DNA of 64,000 nucleotides, from positions 11,853 through 75,852 of the forward strand of contig JAZKDP010000036.1 in assembly GCA_040387515.1 (NCBI GenBank). Reading direction: 5' to 3'. A program made the translations under genes and the position numbers. This DNA is from Methylotenera_A sp040387515. Lineage in GTDB: Bacteria > Pseudomonadota > Gammaproteobacteria > Burkholderiales > Methylophilaceae. Shown in pieces: positions 8,291 to 18,400 of the stretch; position 1 is the first letter of the stretch; each line of letters opens with the position of its first letter. Under the pieces are notes generated by a model, which was not told the DNA's origin, did no database searches, and saw only the letters and a list, made by a program, of their open reading frames with translations.

Positions 8291-9433
8291 ATGATGAATC
8301 AATATTTTGCCACTTGCCCACGCGGGCTAGAAGCTTTGCTGGTAAACGAGCTGAAAAACAGCAACGCAAAAGACATTAAGCCGACCGATGGCGGCGTTGG
8401 CTTTGCGGGTGAGTTAAGCGTTTGCTATCACGCGAATTTACATTCACGCATTGCCACACGCATACTCATGCAAGCAGGGCAGGGAACGTACGCCACCGAA
8501 GATGATTTGTACCAAGCCGCATATAAGCTGAATTGGCCTAATTGGTTTGATGTGAAGCATGATTTTATGGTGAAAGTCACTGGCGTAAAATGCCCGCTTA
8601 AAAGTTTGGAGTTTGCGACATTGCGCATTAAAGATGCGATATGCGATAAATTTAGGCAAGTGGTAAATTCGCGGCCTTATATTGATACAAAAACGCCAGC
8701 TGTGCGTGTTCACGCCTATTTAACCGCAGATAGTTATGTTTATTATGTGGATACATCTGGCGATGCTCTATATCAGCGTGGTAACCGAAAAGCCAGTATC
8801 GAAGCACCTTTGCGAGAAAATTTAGCGGCTGGAATTTTGCAGTTGAGCGGCTGGCAAGCGGGTCAGCCTTTGTTAGACCCAATGTGCGGCAGCGGCACGT
8901 TTTTGCTGGAAGCGGCGATGATGGCCCTGGATATTGCACCAGGTTTAAAGCGTGATTTTGGCTTTGAAAAGTTGAAGAATTTCGAGTCTGACACTTGGAA
9001 AAAGATTAAAAATACTGCACTTAAGAACGTAAAACCGACTACTTTTCAAAAACTGTATGGTTCTGATAGTGATTTACGCGCTGTACGAATTGCCAAGCAA
9101 AATCTTACTGAAGCAGGTTTGGCAGAAGCCGTGCAGTTAGCGCAAACCAATATCACTGAAGTCGTGCCGCCAGCAGACAATGGCGTGCTGGTTGCCAACC
9201 CGCCATATGGTGTACGTATTGGTGAAGATGAAGAGTTGGCTTTGCTTTACCCCAAAATGGGTGAAGCATTAAAACGCAAGTTTGCAGGTTGGAATACGTA
9301 TTTTTTAACCAATGATTTACGGCTGCCAAAATTAATGCGTTTAACACCAAGCAAACGTACACCATTATTTAACGGACCATTAGAATGCCGATTATTTGAA
9401 ATTAAAATGGTTGCTGGCAGTAATAGAAAGTAG
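8291..9433 (+). CDS. THUMP-domain RNA methyltransferase (RlmL-type, COG0116)
   Basis: 380 residues (tandem ATGs at 8291 and 8294). The N-terminal 'YFATCPRGLEALLVNEL' and THUMP domain (about 45-160) precede an SAM-dependent methyltransferase domain with 'PLLDPMCGSGTFLLEAAM' and the catalytic 'VANPPYGVRIG' (NPPY marks base amino-methylation). E. coli RlmKL is a fusion of about 700 residues; this protein corresponds to its N-terminal (RlmL, 23S rRNA m2G2445) half only, as in many betaproteobacteria. The rRNA target is inferred from family. Confidence 0.82.
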   Translation: MMNQYFATCPRGLEALLVNELKNSNAKDIKPTDGGVGFAGELSVCYHANLHSRIATRILMQAGQGTYATEDDLYQAAYKLNWPNWFDVKHDFMVKVTGVKCPLKSLEFATLRIKDAICDKFRQVVNSRPYIDTKTPAVRVHAYLTADSYVYYVDTSGDALYQRGNRKASIEAPLRENLAAGILQLSGWQAGQPLLDPMCGSGTFLLEAAMMALDIAPGLKRDFGFEKLKNFESDTWKKIKNTALKNVKPTTFQKLYGSDSDLRAVRIAKQNLTEAGLAEAVQLAQTNITEVVPPADNGVLVANPPYGVRIGEDEELALLYPKMGEALKRKFAGWNTYFLTNDLRLPKLMRLTPSKRTPLFNGPLECRLFEIKMVAGSNRK

Positions 9434-9500
9434 CGTAGTAGAAAATAGCCCAATAAAAATAATTAAATTAAAAATCACCGTTAATTTTAAGGTTAATTGA

Positions 9501-9872
9501 ATGATGGATACGATACATACTCTGGATTCATTAAAACATTTACGACTTCGCATTAATCAATTTGTGAATGAACGCGATTGGGCGCAATTCCATACACCTA
9601 AGAATCTAGCAATGGCAATGATTGTGGAAGCGGCTGAATTAGTGGAGCATTTTCAATGGGATACGCCGACTGAAAGTCAGCAACTAACCGATAAAAAACG
9701 CGAAGAAGTGAGCCATGAATTGGCAGATACTTTTGTTTATTTATTAAGGATAGCGGAAGTATTGAATATTGACTTAATTGAGGCTACCAACAAAAAAATT
9801 GATTTGAATGCCTTAAAATATCCAGTAGATAAAGCTAAAGGTAGTAATGCGAAATATACAGAGTATCTTTGA
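9501..9872 (+). CDS. MazG-like nucleotide pyrophosphohydrolase (dCTPase type)
   Basis: 123 residues, all-alpha MazG-like fold. Metal-binding acidic motifs are visible: 'EAAELVEHFQW' (Glu43, Glu46, Glu49) and 'EEVSHELADTFVYLLRIA', the E-x2-E and E-x3-D pairs of the RS21-C6/DCTPP1 subgroup. Such enzymes hydrolyse dCTP or damaged dNTPs to the monophosphate plus PPi and keep the nucleotide pool clean. A strong hairpin terminator follows at 9902-9932. Exact nucleotide preference is not visible. Confidence 0.8.
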   Translation: MMDTIHTLDSLKHLRLRINQFVNERDWAQFHTPKNLAMAMIVEAAELVEHFQWDTPTESQQLTDKKREEVSHELADTFVYLLRIAEVLNIDLIEATNKKIDLNALKYPVDKAKGSNAKYTEYL

Positions 9873-9901
9873 GCTAATTAAGTATGATTAGAAACGACAA
9901 A

Positions 9902-9932
9902 TAAAAAAGCCAGCATATGCTGGCTTTTTTAA
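9902..9932. terminator. Bidirectional rho-independent terminator (MazG-like gene / tpx)
   Basis: A-tract, stem gccagcatatgctggc, then T-tract. It lies between two convergent genes and can serve both. Confidence 0.9.
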
Positions 9933-9945
9933 AATCTGAAACGAT

Positions 9946-10449
9946 TTATTTTAATGCGGCTAAAGCAGCATCATAATTAGGTTCGTTGGCGATTTCTGGT
10001 ACTAATTCAATGTATTTGATCACATTGTTTTCATCAATGATAATCACCGCGCGCGCTGCTAAACCCGCAAGCTTGCTGGTAAACAATAAAACGCCGTAAT
10101 TCATTAAGAAATCACGACCACGCATTGTCGATAGGTTGACTACGTTTTCAATGCCTTCTGCTGCACAGAAGCGTGTTTGTGCAAATGGTAAATCAGCAGA
10201 AATGTTTAACACGACAGTATTTGCTAAGTTAGCAGCATGCTTGTTGAAAGCACGTACAGATAGTGCGCACGTTGGCGTATCTACACTTGGGAAAATATTA
10301 AGAACTTTAAGTTTGCCAGCGTACGTTTCTAATGTAACGTCTGCTAATGCTTTGTCAACTAAAGTGAAGTTGGGCGCAGTACTGCCAATTTTTGGCAAAT
10401 TGCCTGCAACATCAACTGGATTGCCTTTGAGAGTTACTGAGCTAGACAT
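9946..10449 (-). CDS. tpx: Thiol peroxidase Tpx
   Basis: 167 residues, matching the usual length of Tpx. Peroxidatic Cys61 lies in 'SVDTPTCALSVRAFN' and resolving Cys95 in 'TRFCAAEGI', the atypical 2-Cys arrangement found at the same numbers in E. coli Tpx. The enzyme reduces hydrogen peroxide and alkyl/lipid hydroperoxides using thioredoxin. It is transcribed alone; an upstream hairpin (10525-10549) separates it from the FIST gene. Confidence 0.95.
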   Translation of the reverse strand: MSSSVTLKGNPVDVAGNLPKIGSTAPNFTLVDKALADVTLETYAGKLKVLNIFPSVDTPTCALSVRAFNKHAANLANTVVLNISADLPFAQTRFCAAEGIENVVNLSTMRGRDFLMNYGVLLFTSKLAGLAARAVIIIDENNVIKYIELVPEIANEPNYDAALAALK

Positions 10450-10524
10450 GATTTTTTCCTTTTTGAATGATATAAAGCGCTTAAATATTAGCGCAATTAT
10501 TTATGCTAACTATGATAAAACAAA

Positions 10525-10549
10525 AAGCACCTGTTTAAAACAGGTGCTT
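10525..10549 (-). terminator. Hairpin terminator of the FIST gene
   Basis: 12-bp near-perfect inverted repeat (aagcacctgttt / aaacaggtgctt), followed on the minus strand by a short T-tract, 56 bp downstream of the FIST stop codon. Confidence 0.75.
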
Positions 10550-10604
10550 ATCGATTTGACGCAATAAAATTTGAAATTAAACGAATCGCTAATTAAGCAA
10601 TCAA

Positions 10605-11765
10605 TTAAGCCAGTAAATTCTCACTTAAATAACCAATTGTCATGGTTTGATTGTGCAAAACGCTATCTGTTGTATTGGGGCGCGGTGCTAGTTCGCCATA
10701 AGAGTAGAAGCCGGTTAAACTGGTTTGAGGTCCTAAAATTTGTTGCACTAGTTTTATTTCATCGCCTACCAGTTCAGCCATTACGCCTTTGCGACCTACG
10801 CAGCTGACGCAAAGAGCTAAACCAGTTTGATTGGTTTTATTGGCACTTAAGCCATCCATTACCAAATTTGCAGCAGCGCCGGCGCCATCTACGAGCCTGT
10901 CATGATTGGTTTGACACAAGCGTACCGTTTCACCTTCTTCAACGTTACCAGCAAAGGTCAAGCTATTATTTTTGGCGTCGATAGCTAACAATGTGCGAAT
11001 TTTTTCTACATCGCGCTTGCCCTCTTCAATAACAGCGAGTGGGAATTTTAAACCAGTGCCAGGCAAGCCTTTTGAAAACGCTTCGCCAATATACATTCTG
11101 TAAAGTGGTAGCGCTGGTTTTCCGTCCATTTCAAACACAACGTTTTTCTCTGATTTGGTAACGGTGCGCGGCGGCCCATAAGGCTTCCAGCCGCCTAGAG
11201 CGCCGCTTGACGTGATTAATGCATTTCCATACAAGCCAACTGCAATAACCAGATTGTCTGAAACGGTATCGTTATACAGTTGCAAGGTTTTAACAAAGGC
11301 ACCGCCATCGCCCGCTAAACCGCCAACAATTGGGATATCACCTAAAACACTTTGAAAACCTTTTAGTAACTCAGAGCCATTGACGTTTAAGCCATCTGAT
11401 ATCACTAGTACTGTACGTAAAGTATCGGCTTTTAATTGTTTTGCTAAACCAGCTGCTGCCTCAAAAGAGCTTTGCATACCAGACATTTTGGTTTGTGCTA
11501 CACGCTGAACAGTTTTTTCCCACTGAATTGCAGTGATTTGAATACTGTCGTCAAATACGCCATTCGGGCTGATTTCACCAGAAGTAGTACATCCGACCAC
11601 TTGAGCCGTTGGATAGCGCAATTTTAGAAAACCTTGTAACTTACCTTCGCTAAATCTTTTGACAGAGCCAAATACTAGTACCAAATTAGCACTTGCCAGC
11701 GGAGATGTGCTGGGTAGATCTTTAAGCGCCGTTTTGGAATCTACAGATTCTTGTCTTATAAGCAT
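10605..11765 (-). CDS. FIST N + FIST C domain sensory protein
   Basis: 386 residues from the ATG at 11765, which has GGGAG nine bases upstream; an earlier in-frame ATG at 11789 has no site. The N-terminal FIST domain shows 'LVLVFGSVKRF', 'VVGCTTSGEISPNGVFDDSI' and 'GGLAGDGGAF', and the C-terminal FIST domain 'GEFSFAKGLPG'-like and 'GFYSYGELAP' blocks. FIST domains are thought to sense small ligands such as amino acids and are usually found with signalling proteins. The gene is divergent from pilG (about 280 bp apart), so it may feed information to the Pil-Chp chemosensory system; this link is inference from position. Confidence 0.85.
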   Translation of the reverse strand: MLIRQESVDSKTALKDLPSTSPLASANLVLVFGSVKRFSEGKLQGFLKLRYPTAQVVGCTTSGEISPNGVFDDSIQITAIQWEKTVQRVAQTKMSGMQSSFEAAAGLAKQLKADTLRTVLVISDGLNVNGSELLKGFQSVLGDIPIVGGLAGDGGAFVKTLQLYNDTVSDNLVIAVGLYGNALITSSGALGGWKPYGPPRTVTKSEKNVVFEMDGKPALPLYRMYIGEAFSKGLPGTGLKFPLAVIEEGKRDVEKIRTLLAIDAKNNSLTFAGNVEEGETVRLCQTNHDRLVDGAGAAANLVMDGLSANKTNQTGLALCVSCVGRKGVMAELVGDEIKLVQQILGPQTSLTGFYSYGELAPRPNTTDSVLHNQTMTIGYLSENLLA

Positions 11766-12043
11766 TATTCTTTGCTCCCAAGCATGCAATTATTTCTATG
11801 TGTTTTAAATAATCGTAATTTATACATCAATTATTGAGTATTGTTAAAGTATATTATTACAAATATTACGTAAGTGTTGCAAATTGTTTTAAAAAATGTA
11901 ATATTTTGTGTGTGCTGACGAATATCACTCAACTCAAAGTTGTTAATGAGTTGTTAATAGAATAAAGTAAAAACATTTTTTTAGATAGAGTGATTTATAA
12001 TTTGGTTATATAAACGTATGTTTATATGCTAGGGGAGTATAAA

Positions 12044-12472
12044 GTGGCACAAACAAATCTGGCTGGCACTAAAGTAATGGTCATTGACGATAGCAATACC
12101 ATTAGACGTAGTGCTGAAATATTTCTGAAATCAGCGGGTTGCGAAGTTGTTTTGGCAGAGGATGGGTTCGATGCGCTCGCAAAAATTGCCGATCAACATC
12201 CCCAGATTATTTTTGTCGATATTATGATGCCACGTTTAGATGGCTATCAAACCTGTGCGCTAATCAAGCGCAACAGCCGCTTCAAATCAACCCCCGTCAT
12301 TATGTTGTCCAGCAAAGATGGTCTGTTTGATCGCGCGCGCGGTCGTATGGCAGGGTCTGATCAGTATTTAACTAAACCTTTCACGCAAGACACGTTAATT
12401 GATGCAATTAATACGTACACCAGTGAGGCATATCTGAATAGCAAAAACAATGCATCAAATACTGTTGATTAA
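12044..12472 (+). CDS. pilG: Twitching-motility response regulator PilG
   Basis: 142 residues from a GTG at 12044 with GGGGAG seven bases upstream; the ATG at 12026 precedes that site and is unlikely. Single CheY-like receiver domain: acidic pair in 'VIDDSNTI', phospho-acceptor Asp59 in 'IIFVDIMMPRLDGY', and 'YLTKPFTQD' with the conserved Lys. PilG is phosphorylated by the ChpA kinase and stimulates type IV pilus extension. First gene of pilG-pilH-pilI-pilJ-chpA. An AT-rich 8-bp inverted repeat (12008-12027) sits just upstream of the ribosome site. Confidence 0.9.
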   Translation: MAQTNLAGTKVMVIDDSNTIRRSAEIFLKSAGCEVVLAEDGFDALAKIADQHPQIIFVDIMMPRLDGYQTCALIKRNSRFKSTPVIMLSSKDGLFDRARGRMAGSDQYLTKPFTQDTLIDAINTYTSEAYLNSKNNASNTVD

Positions 12473-12537
12473 TAAAGTGCTTGGTTAATAAAAGAGTTGA
12501 TTAGTAAACTTGTAATAAGGGATTGGGAGAAGTAACG

Positions 12538-12906
12538 ATGGCGATCAATAAAATTTTAATAGTGGATGATTCAGCAACGGATCGTTTTTATCTAACAGAA
12601 TTGTTAGAGGCAGAAGGTTATCAAGTGGTTGCTTTAGAAAGTGGCGAGGCTTGCGTGGAGCGTGCGGCGAGTATTGCGCCAGATTTGGTGATTATGGACA
12701 TCATCATGACCGGTTTAACCGGCTTTCAGGCGGCTAGATCGTTAACAAAAGATGCTGCCACTGCAACAATACCGGTTATTTTGTGCTCAGGAAAGTTGCA
12801 GGTTACTGATCATGCATGGGCAGAAAAAATGGGCGCAAAAGGATGTTTGTTAAAACCTGTCCAAAAAAATGATTTAAAAACACTCATTGATAAAATCAGT
12901 GCATGA
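12538..12906 (+). CDS. pilH: Twitching-motility response regulator PilH
   Basis: 122 residues from the ATG at 12538 (GGGAGAAG upstream); the frame opens at 12523. Single receiver domain with 'LIVDDSATD', phospho-acceptor Asp54 in 'LVIMDIIMTGLTGFQ', and 'CLLKPVQKNDL'. In Pseudomonas PilH antagonises PilG or acts as a phosphate sink and favours pilus retraction. It has MTGLTG where most receivers have MPGMDG, a mild divergence. It lies 65 bp after pilG. Confidence 0.88.
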   Translation: MAINKILIVDDSATDRFYLTELLEAEGYQVVALESGEACVERAASIAPDLVIMDIIMTGLTGFQAARSLTKDAATATIPVILCSGKLQVTDHAWAEKMGAKGCLLKPVQKNDLKTLIDKISA

Positions 12907-12968
12907 CATTAACTGTGCTGTTTTTTAGCATATCCATACTTTTAGAATAATTTGGAACCGTTGTATTT

Positions 12969-13493
12969 ATGTCAAAACAATCACAATTACGTGAATATCA
13001 AACTAATATTTTAGCTCGATTAGAAAATGCTAAAAAAGCAGGTGCCGAGTCGCCTGCAGGTTATTTGGGCGTAATTATTGGCGGAAAAAACGTGCTGGTT
13101 AACTTGCAGGAAATTAGCGAAACATTGCCAATTATGGATATTCAGCGTGTACCGCTGGTTAAGCCATGGTTTTTAGGTGTAGCAAATGTGCGCGGCGTGT
13201 TGTATGCCATTAACGATTTAGCGCAATTATTGGAAAACACTTTTACTAATATTTCATCGAATGCGCGTTTGTTACTCATCAGCGATTCAGTGACAAATAA
13301 TGTGGCTTTTTTGGTTGATAAGTTAGTGGGTCTGCGTAAGTTGGATGAAATGAAGTTAGCTGAAGTGCTGCTCGATGATAATATTTGTTTAAAAAATCAA
13401 ACTTATAAAGATGACGAAAATCGTGTGTGGCATTTGCTTGACTGTGACAAGTTAGTACGTTCGAAAGATTTTACAACCCCTTATGCTACATAA
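12969..13493 (+). CDS. pilI: CheW-like adaptor PilI
   Basis: 174 residues forming one CheW domain: 'GYLGVIIGGKNVLVNLQEISETLPI', 'VPLVKPWFLGVANVRGVLYAINDLAQLL' and 'AFLVDKLVGLRKLDEM'. PilI links the receptor PilJ to the kinase ChpA. Third gene of the cluster. The 135-bp gap to pilJ shows no further gene. Confidence 0.9.
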   Translation: MSKQSQLREYQTNILARLENAKKAGAESPAGYLGVIIGGKNVLVNLQEISETLPIMDIQRVPLVKPWFLGVANVRGVLYAINDLAQLLENTFTNISSNARLLLISDSVTNNVAFLVDKLVGLRKLDEMKLAEVLLDDNICLKNQTYKDDENRVWHLLDCDKLVRSKDFTTPYAT

Positions 13494-13628
13494 GGTAGTT
13501 TGTGGTTTAGGTTTTGTTTCAGATAGAAGTAGTTTTAGAGGTTAATTTTAGTCATTAAATTTAGTTAAATTTAATAGTTCAGATGACGGTTGTTTGAAGT
13601 AATTAAGTGAAACTTAAAGGGAATCAAC

Positions 13629-15380
13629 ATGGCATTGAATATTCAAGTAATCAAAGAATTTCCAGCAAAAATCTTACAGTTGTTCAGCAAGGGATCTTCC
13701 GAGAACAGCGGTCGAGGCTATGGGCAAGTAATTGGGCCAGTGATTGGTTTGATTATCTTTATTATTTTGGCGTTCTATGTGATTAATCAAGTGCGCGTTG
13801 GCGGCCCTGTGTACGATCAAATTAAGCTTAGTAATGATTTGCGTGCGGATATTCTACCGCCACCACTGTACGCGGTGGATGCGTTTGCGGCGACTAACGA
13901 AGCTTATGTGGCGACATCTAGTTCTGACTATCAAAAAAGAGATCGAAAACTACTAGAAGTAAAAGCGTTAGAAGCTGACTATAGAAATCGCTTAGCTTTT
14001 TGGCAAACTGCAATTTCTAGCTTTGATGAGGAAGGTGTTAAACGATTAAAAGGCCCATTTGAGGCGGTGGCAAAGTCTAACGAAAACTTTTATCGTATTT
14101 ATAATAAAGATTTTGAAGTGGCAATTAAGTTAGGGGCAATTGCGGCGGCTAAACCATTGGGCGACCTGGCCGGTGCTTATGAAATTAATAAACAAACTGT
14201 TAAAGCGCTAAATCAAGAGCTTGAGAGAGAGTCTGCAAGGATTACATCCTCTAGCAATACATTGGTAAAAGGTATTTTATTGGCGCTAGGGTTGTTGGGT
14301 TTATTAATTCTGTTTTTAATCGCCTATTTTGGCTCCCGTCAGGTGAAACAAATCGAAAGCGCGGTACTGATGCTGGAAAATGATGGTCAACAAAACCAAA
14401 TGGCTGTTCTTAACTTGCTGGATGAGATGGGCGACTTGGCGGATGGTGACTTAACGGTACGTGCAGAGGTGAAAGAAAATATTACGGGCGCGATTGCTGA
14501 CTCTATTAACTATACGATTGATAGCTTGCGCGATTTGGTAACCGAGATTAACCGTGCATCAGAGCAGGTGAATACTGCAACTGGACAAGCGCAAGCGACC
14601 TCGATTGGTTTATTGTCAGCAGCAGAAAAACAATCTAAACAAATTACAGAAACAACAGACGCTGTTTCAAACATGACACGCTCTATCTTGCAAGTATCAA
14701 GCAATGCGAGCCAGGCGTCACAGGTTGCGCAACGCTCATTACAAGCGGCTACACAAGGTTCGCAAGCGGTACAGAATACAATTACGGGTATGAACGGTAT
14801 CCGTGAACAGATCCAAGAAACATCAAAACGCATTAAACGTTTGGGTGAAAGCTCGCAAGAGATTGGTGAGATTGTGGAGTTGATTTCTGACATTACGGAA
14901 CAAACGAATATTCTGGCGTTGAACGCGGCGATTCAAGCTGCATCTGCGGGTGAAGCTGGTCGCGGATTTACGGTGGTTGCGGAAGAGGTTCAGCGCTTGG
15001 CGGAACGTTCATCTGAAGCGACTAAACAGATCGGTGCGATTGTAAAAACGATTCAAACCGATACAAACTCAGCGGTTGCTGCGATGGAGAAAAGTACTGA
15101 GGGTGTGGTAGAAGGTGCGCGACTTTCTGATGCGGCGGGTAAGGCGCTGACAGAGATTGAAACCGTTACTACCAGCTTGGCGCGCTTGATTCAGTCGATT
15201 TCTAGCGCAACGGAAGCGCAGACAGAAGTGGCTTCTACCGTGACTAAAAACATGCAGCAAATTCAAGAAATTACCTCACAAACTACCGAAGGTACTAAAC
15301 AAACAGCGGAATCGGTCGGACAATTAACAACGCTAGCTGAAGAGTTGCGTGAATCAGTAGCTGGTTTTAAATTGGCTTAA
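13629..15380 (+). CDS. pilJ: Methyl-accepting chemotaxis protein PilJ
   Basis: 583 residues. Transmembrane segments at about 36-56 and 213-236 flank a PilJ-type periplasmic sensing region; a HAMP-like linker follows, then the cytoplasmic signalling hairpin with tip sequence 'ITEQTNILALNAAIQAASAGEAGRG'-type (about 417-440) and 'FTVVAEEVQRLAERS'. PilJ is the receptor of the Pil-Chp array and responds to pilus contact or retraction. RBS AAGGG lies nine bases upstream of the ATG. No CheR-type (PilK) or CheB-type (ChpB) adaptation enzyme follows in this window. Confidence 0.92.
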   Translation: MALNIQVIKEFPAKILQLFSKGSSENSGRGYGQVIGPVIGLIIFIILAFYVINQVRVGGPVYDQIKLSNDLRADILPPPLYAVDAFAATNEAYVATSSSDYQKRDRKLLEVKALEADYRNRLAFWQTAISSFDEEGVKRLKGPFEAVAKSNENFYRIYNKDFEVAIKLGAIAAAKPLGDLAGAYEINKQTVKALNQELERESARITSSSNTLVKGILLALGLLGLLILFLIAYFGSRQVKQIESAVLMLENDGQQNQMAVLNLLDEMGDLADGDLTVRAEVKENITGAIADSINYTIDSLRDLVTEINRASEQVNTATGQAQATSIGLLSAAEKQSKQITETTDAVSNMTRSILQVSSNASQASQVAQRSLQAATQGSQAVQNTITGMNGIREQIQETSKRIKRLGESSQEIGEIVELISDITEQTNILALNAAIQAASAGEAGRGFTVVAEEVQRLAERSSEATKQIGAIVKTIQTDTNSAVAAMEKSTEGVVEGARLSDAAGKALTEIETVTTSLARLIQSISSATEAQTEVASTVTKNMQQIQEITSQTTEGTKQTAESVGQLTTLAEELRESVAGFKLA

Positions 15381-15415
15381 ATTGAATAGGTTGATATCTT
15401 TGGAGTCGAATTTAA

Positions 15416-18400
15416 GTGTCTGAAAATTTTGATATAGGCCCTTTAACGTGGGTTAAAGACCAGATAGATCAATCGCTTGGTACTGTTTTAGATAATCTAA
15501 AAACAGTACAAGGTAACTTACATGACACCGCCCCCATGCGTTTTTCGCAAACGCATTTATATCAAGCATCAGGCGCGCTGGATATGGTGGGTCTAGAAGG
15601 ATGTAAACGATTTTGTGCTGAATTAGAAAAGCTGGCGAGTCGCTTAGAGAAAAAAACACTGGATGCGACGCCAGAATTAATTGATTGTTTTATTAAAGCC
15701 GTTGAATCGTTGCAATCTTACTTACAAGACTTGCTAAATGGCGCACCCGATATTCCACTACGTTTGTATCCAATCATTCATCCAATTGTTCTGGCGCTGG
15801 GTGAGACGATGGATGAAAGCGAGTTATTCTTCCCTGATACCAGTAATAGCGCACCCAAAGACTTGCCCGTTAAACAGTTAGAGGCTGCTGATTATTCCGC
15901 ATTTATTGTAGAGCAACGCACAGGTTATCAAAAGTCTTTATTAAGTTGGCTGCAAACCAAGCAAAACAATGCGCTTCACAGCATGACTGAAGCAGTGAGC
16001 AATGTTAGCCAAGCACAGAAAAAAAACAGTGACAAAACCTTATGGTGGGCGGCTAGCGCATTTACCGAATCTTTAGAGCAGAAAGAAATTGCTGAAAATT
16101 TAGGTGCAAAACGTTTATGTCGCAAGCTGGATCAGGAGTTACGTCACCTGTCTGAAGGTGTTAATAAGCCGCACAGTAATTTATTGCGCGATATTTTATA
16201 TTATGTAGCGATCAGTAATGTAGATAGAGATAACGTCCAAAAAGTAAAAGAAGTTTTTGAACTGAATCTGCTTGTCGATAAGAAAAACGCTGTTAGTTTT
16301 GATGCAAGCTCAATTGATGTAAATGAGTTGGCTGTTGTGCAAGACTTAATCACACAGTTAGAAGCGCTACGTGAGTTGTGGGACGATGTATCCAATACCA
16401 TTGATTTTAGTAAAGTAGATACTAATGCGAGCCTTGCACAGGTGCATGTAGATAACGTACTGATTACTAAGTTTTCTGACACGCTGGCTGTTAGCCAAAC
16501 ACTTACGCAGCAATTAAGCCAAGTGGTTGTTATTGATGTGTACACAGCTTTACAGCTTGCTAGTAGTACCTTACGCGATGACGCGACTAAAGTGAATCAT
16601 GCCGCATTAATTGAAGTTGCCGCGACGCTTAATTTACTAGAAACTTCGCTTAACCATTATCAGCATCTAGATGCTGATCGCGTGCAAAAACTGCTTTCTG
16701 AAATGCATCGATTAGAAGCGATTTCATCTGGTGAAAATTATGATAAATTGGATGGTGACAGAACGGGCGAACTTGATCGCGATACGATAAAGGCGCTTGT
16801 TATCCAAATTAAAGAGTCACTCAAAACAACTGAACAAGCCTTGGATAGCTTCTTCCGTAATCCGGCTGAAAAATCGCCACTTGCATTAACGACTAAGCCT
16901 TTAAAACAAATCGCAGCTGTTTTTGATATGCTTGGGTTAGCAACACCGACCGCTATCGTGAAAGCAAGTAGTCGTTTAGTAGAGCATTTCCAAATGGAAG
17001 ATTATGTTTCAAACCAACAGCATTTTGAGTTGGTGGCAGAAAGTTTGAGCATGGTTGGCATTTATGCAGATGAAATGCCAAAAACACGCCTAGAATCAGA
17101 GTTGGCTTTAGAAAGTGCTGTAACACGTTTGACTAGCGAACTTGCAGGCGCAGGCATTCAATTTGCTGCAGTTAGTTTAGATGATGTTTCAATCAGTTCA
17201 GATATAGCAGAATATGCAACTAATTCAAATGCTGAGTCTAGTGAATATTTGAACGAAAAACACGCAGAGCAAGCAACAGTAACGCCTTCTCAATTAATGA
17301 CTAGCCCAAGTGATGTCAAGATAATCGACCAAGCATTTGATGCAGAGTTGTTGGATATTTATTTGACTGAAGCTGAAGAAGTGCTGGCACATATTGCTCA
17401 AAATTGCCAGGCATTGCGCGTTAATGCAACCGATAGCGAAGCATTGGTTGAGGTAAGGCGTAGTTATCACACGTTAAAAGGTAGCGGTCGTACGGTCGGT
17501 TTAAATGGCATGGGTGACATTGCTGGTCAAGTAGAACAATTTTTAAATGGCGTTTTAGATAAAAAATCCATACTTGATCAGTCGCAAATTGCAGGTATCG
17601 AGCAACTAAGCGCTGCTTTTGCAGATTGGGCAGCAGAGCTACGCGCAAATGGGCAGGTTGAAATTAATCAAACTGCATGGTCAGCACGTGCTGCTGCACT
17701 TTCTCAAGCAGCAGCGACTGAGCATACTGCTATTCAGGAAACTACTGAGGCAGCTAAAGCTGAGTCAATAAACAATGAAAATACTCAATTCAAGCAAGAG
17801 TCTGAACCACACTTAACACCTAAAAAAGCTAAAAAATCAGAGCCTCAGGTGTTGATTGGCGGTACACGTAAAATGAGTCGTGCTTTCTATGATATTTTTG
17901 TTAAAGAAAGCATGCAAAACATCACCATTCTTGAGCAGGATGTCGCCAAGTTAATTGCAGATACTAATTTAATCCCTGCGCAAACGGCAAAAGTAGCGAT
18001 ACACACACTAGCCAGTAATGCACTTGCCGCAGAGTTTAAACCTATGGGTGAACTAGGTCGCGCACTTGAAGCTTGGTTAAATGACGTGGAAGCTTGGACG
18101 CCACAGCACACCGAGTTATACAGTAATACTGTTAAATCACTTTCTACCATGTGGGTGAAAATTTCAGAGCTACGTAATCCACGCTCTGCGAGAGCGTTGA
18201 TTGAGGTACTGAATCAAGCTGCTGATCAAGCTCGACAAAATAAAGCTTTAATTGTGACGCCTAGTGAAGTGCCAGAAGCGGTTGAGGAAATTACCTTTAC
18301 CTTACCAAGTGCTTTGCAGGTTGAAACCCCAGCGTCAGATTTATCGAATAACGCAACACCAACGGTTGAGTTGTTAAGTGAACCCAGCGCGCCAAATTCT

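Noticed and set aside
10136..10567. 143-codon plus-strand frame over tpx
   Set aside because: Antisense shadow of a highly conserved gene; no ribosome site.
12008..12027. Inverted repeat before pilG as an operator
   Set aside because: Short, AT-only arms typical of chance in this DNA; noted only in the pilG entry.
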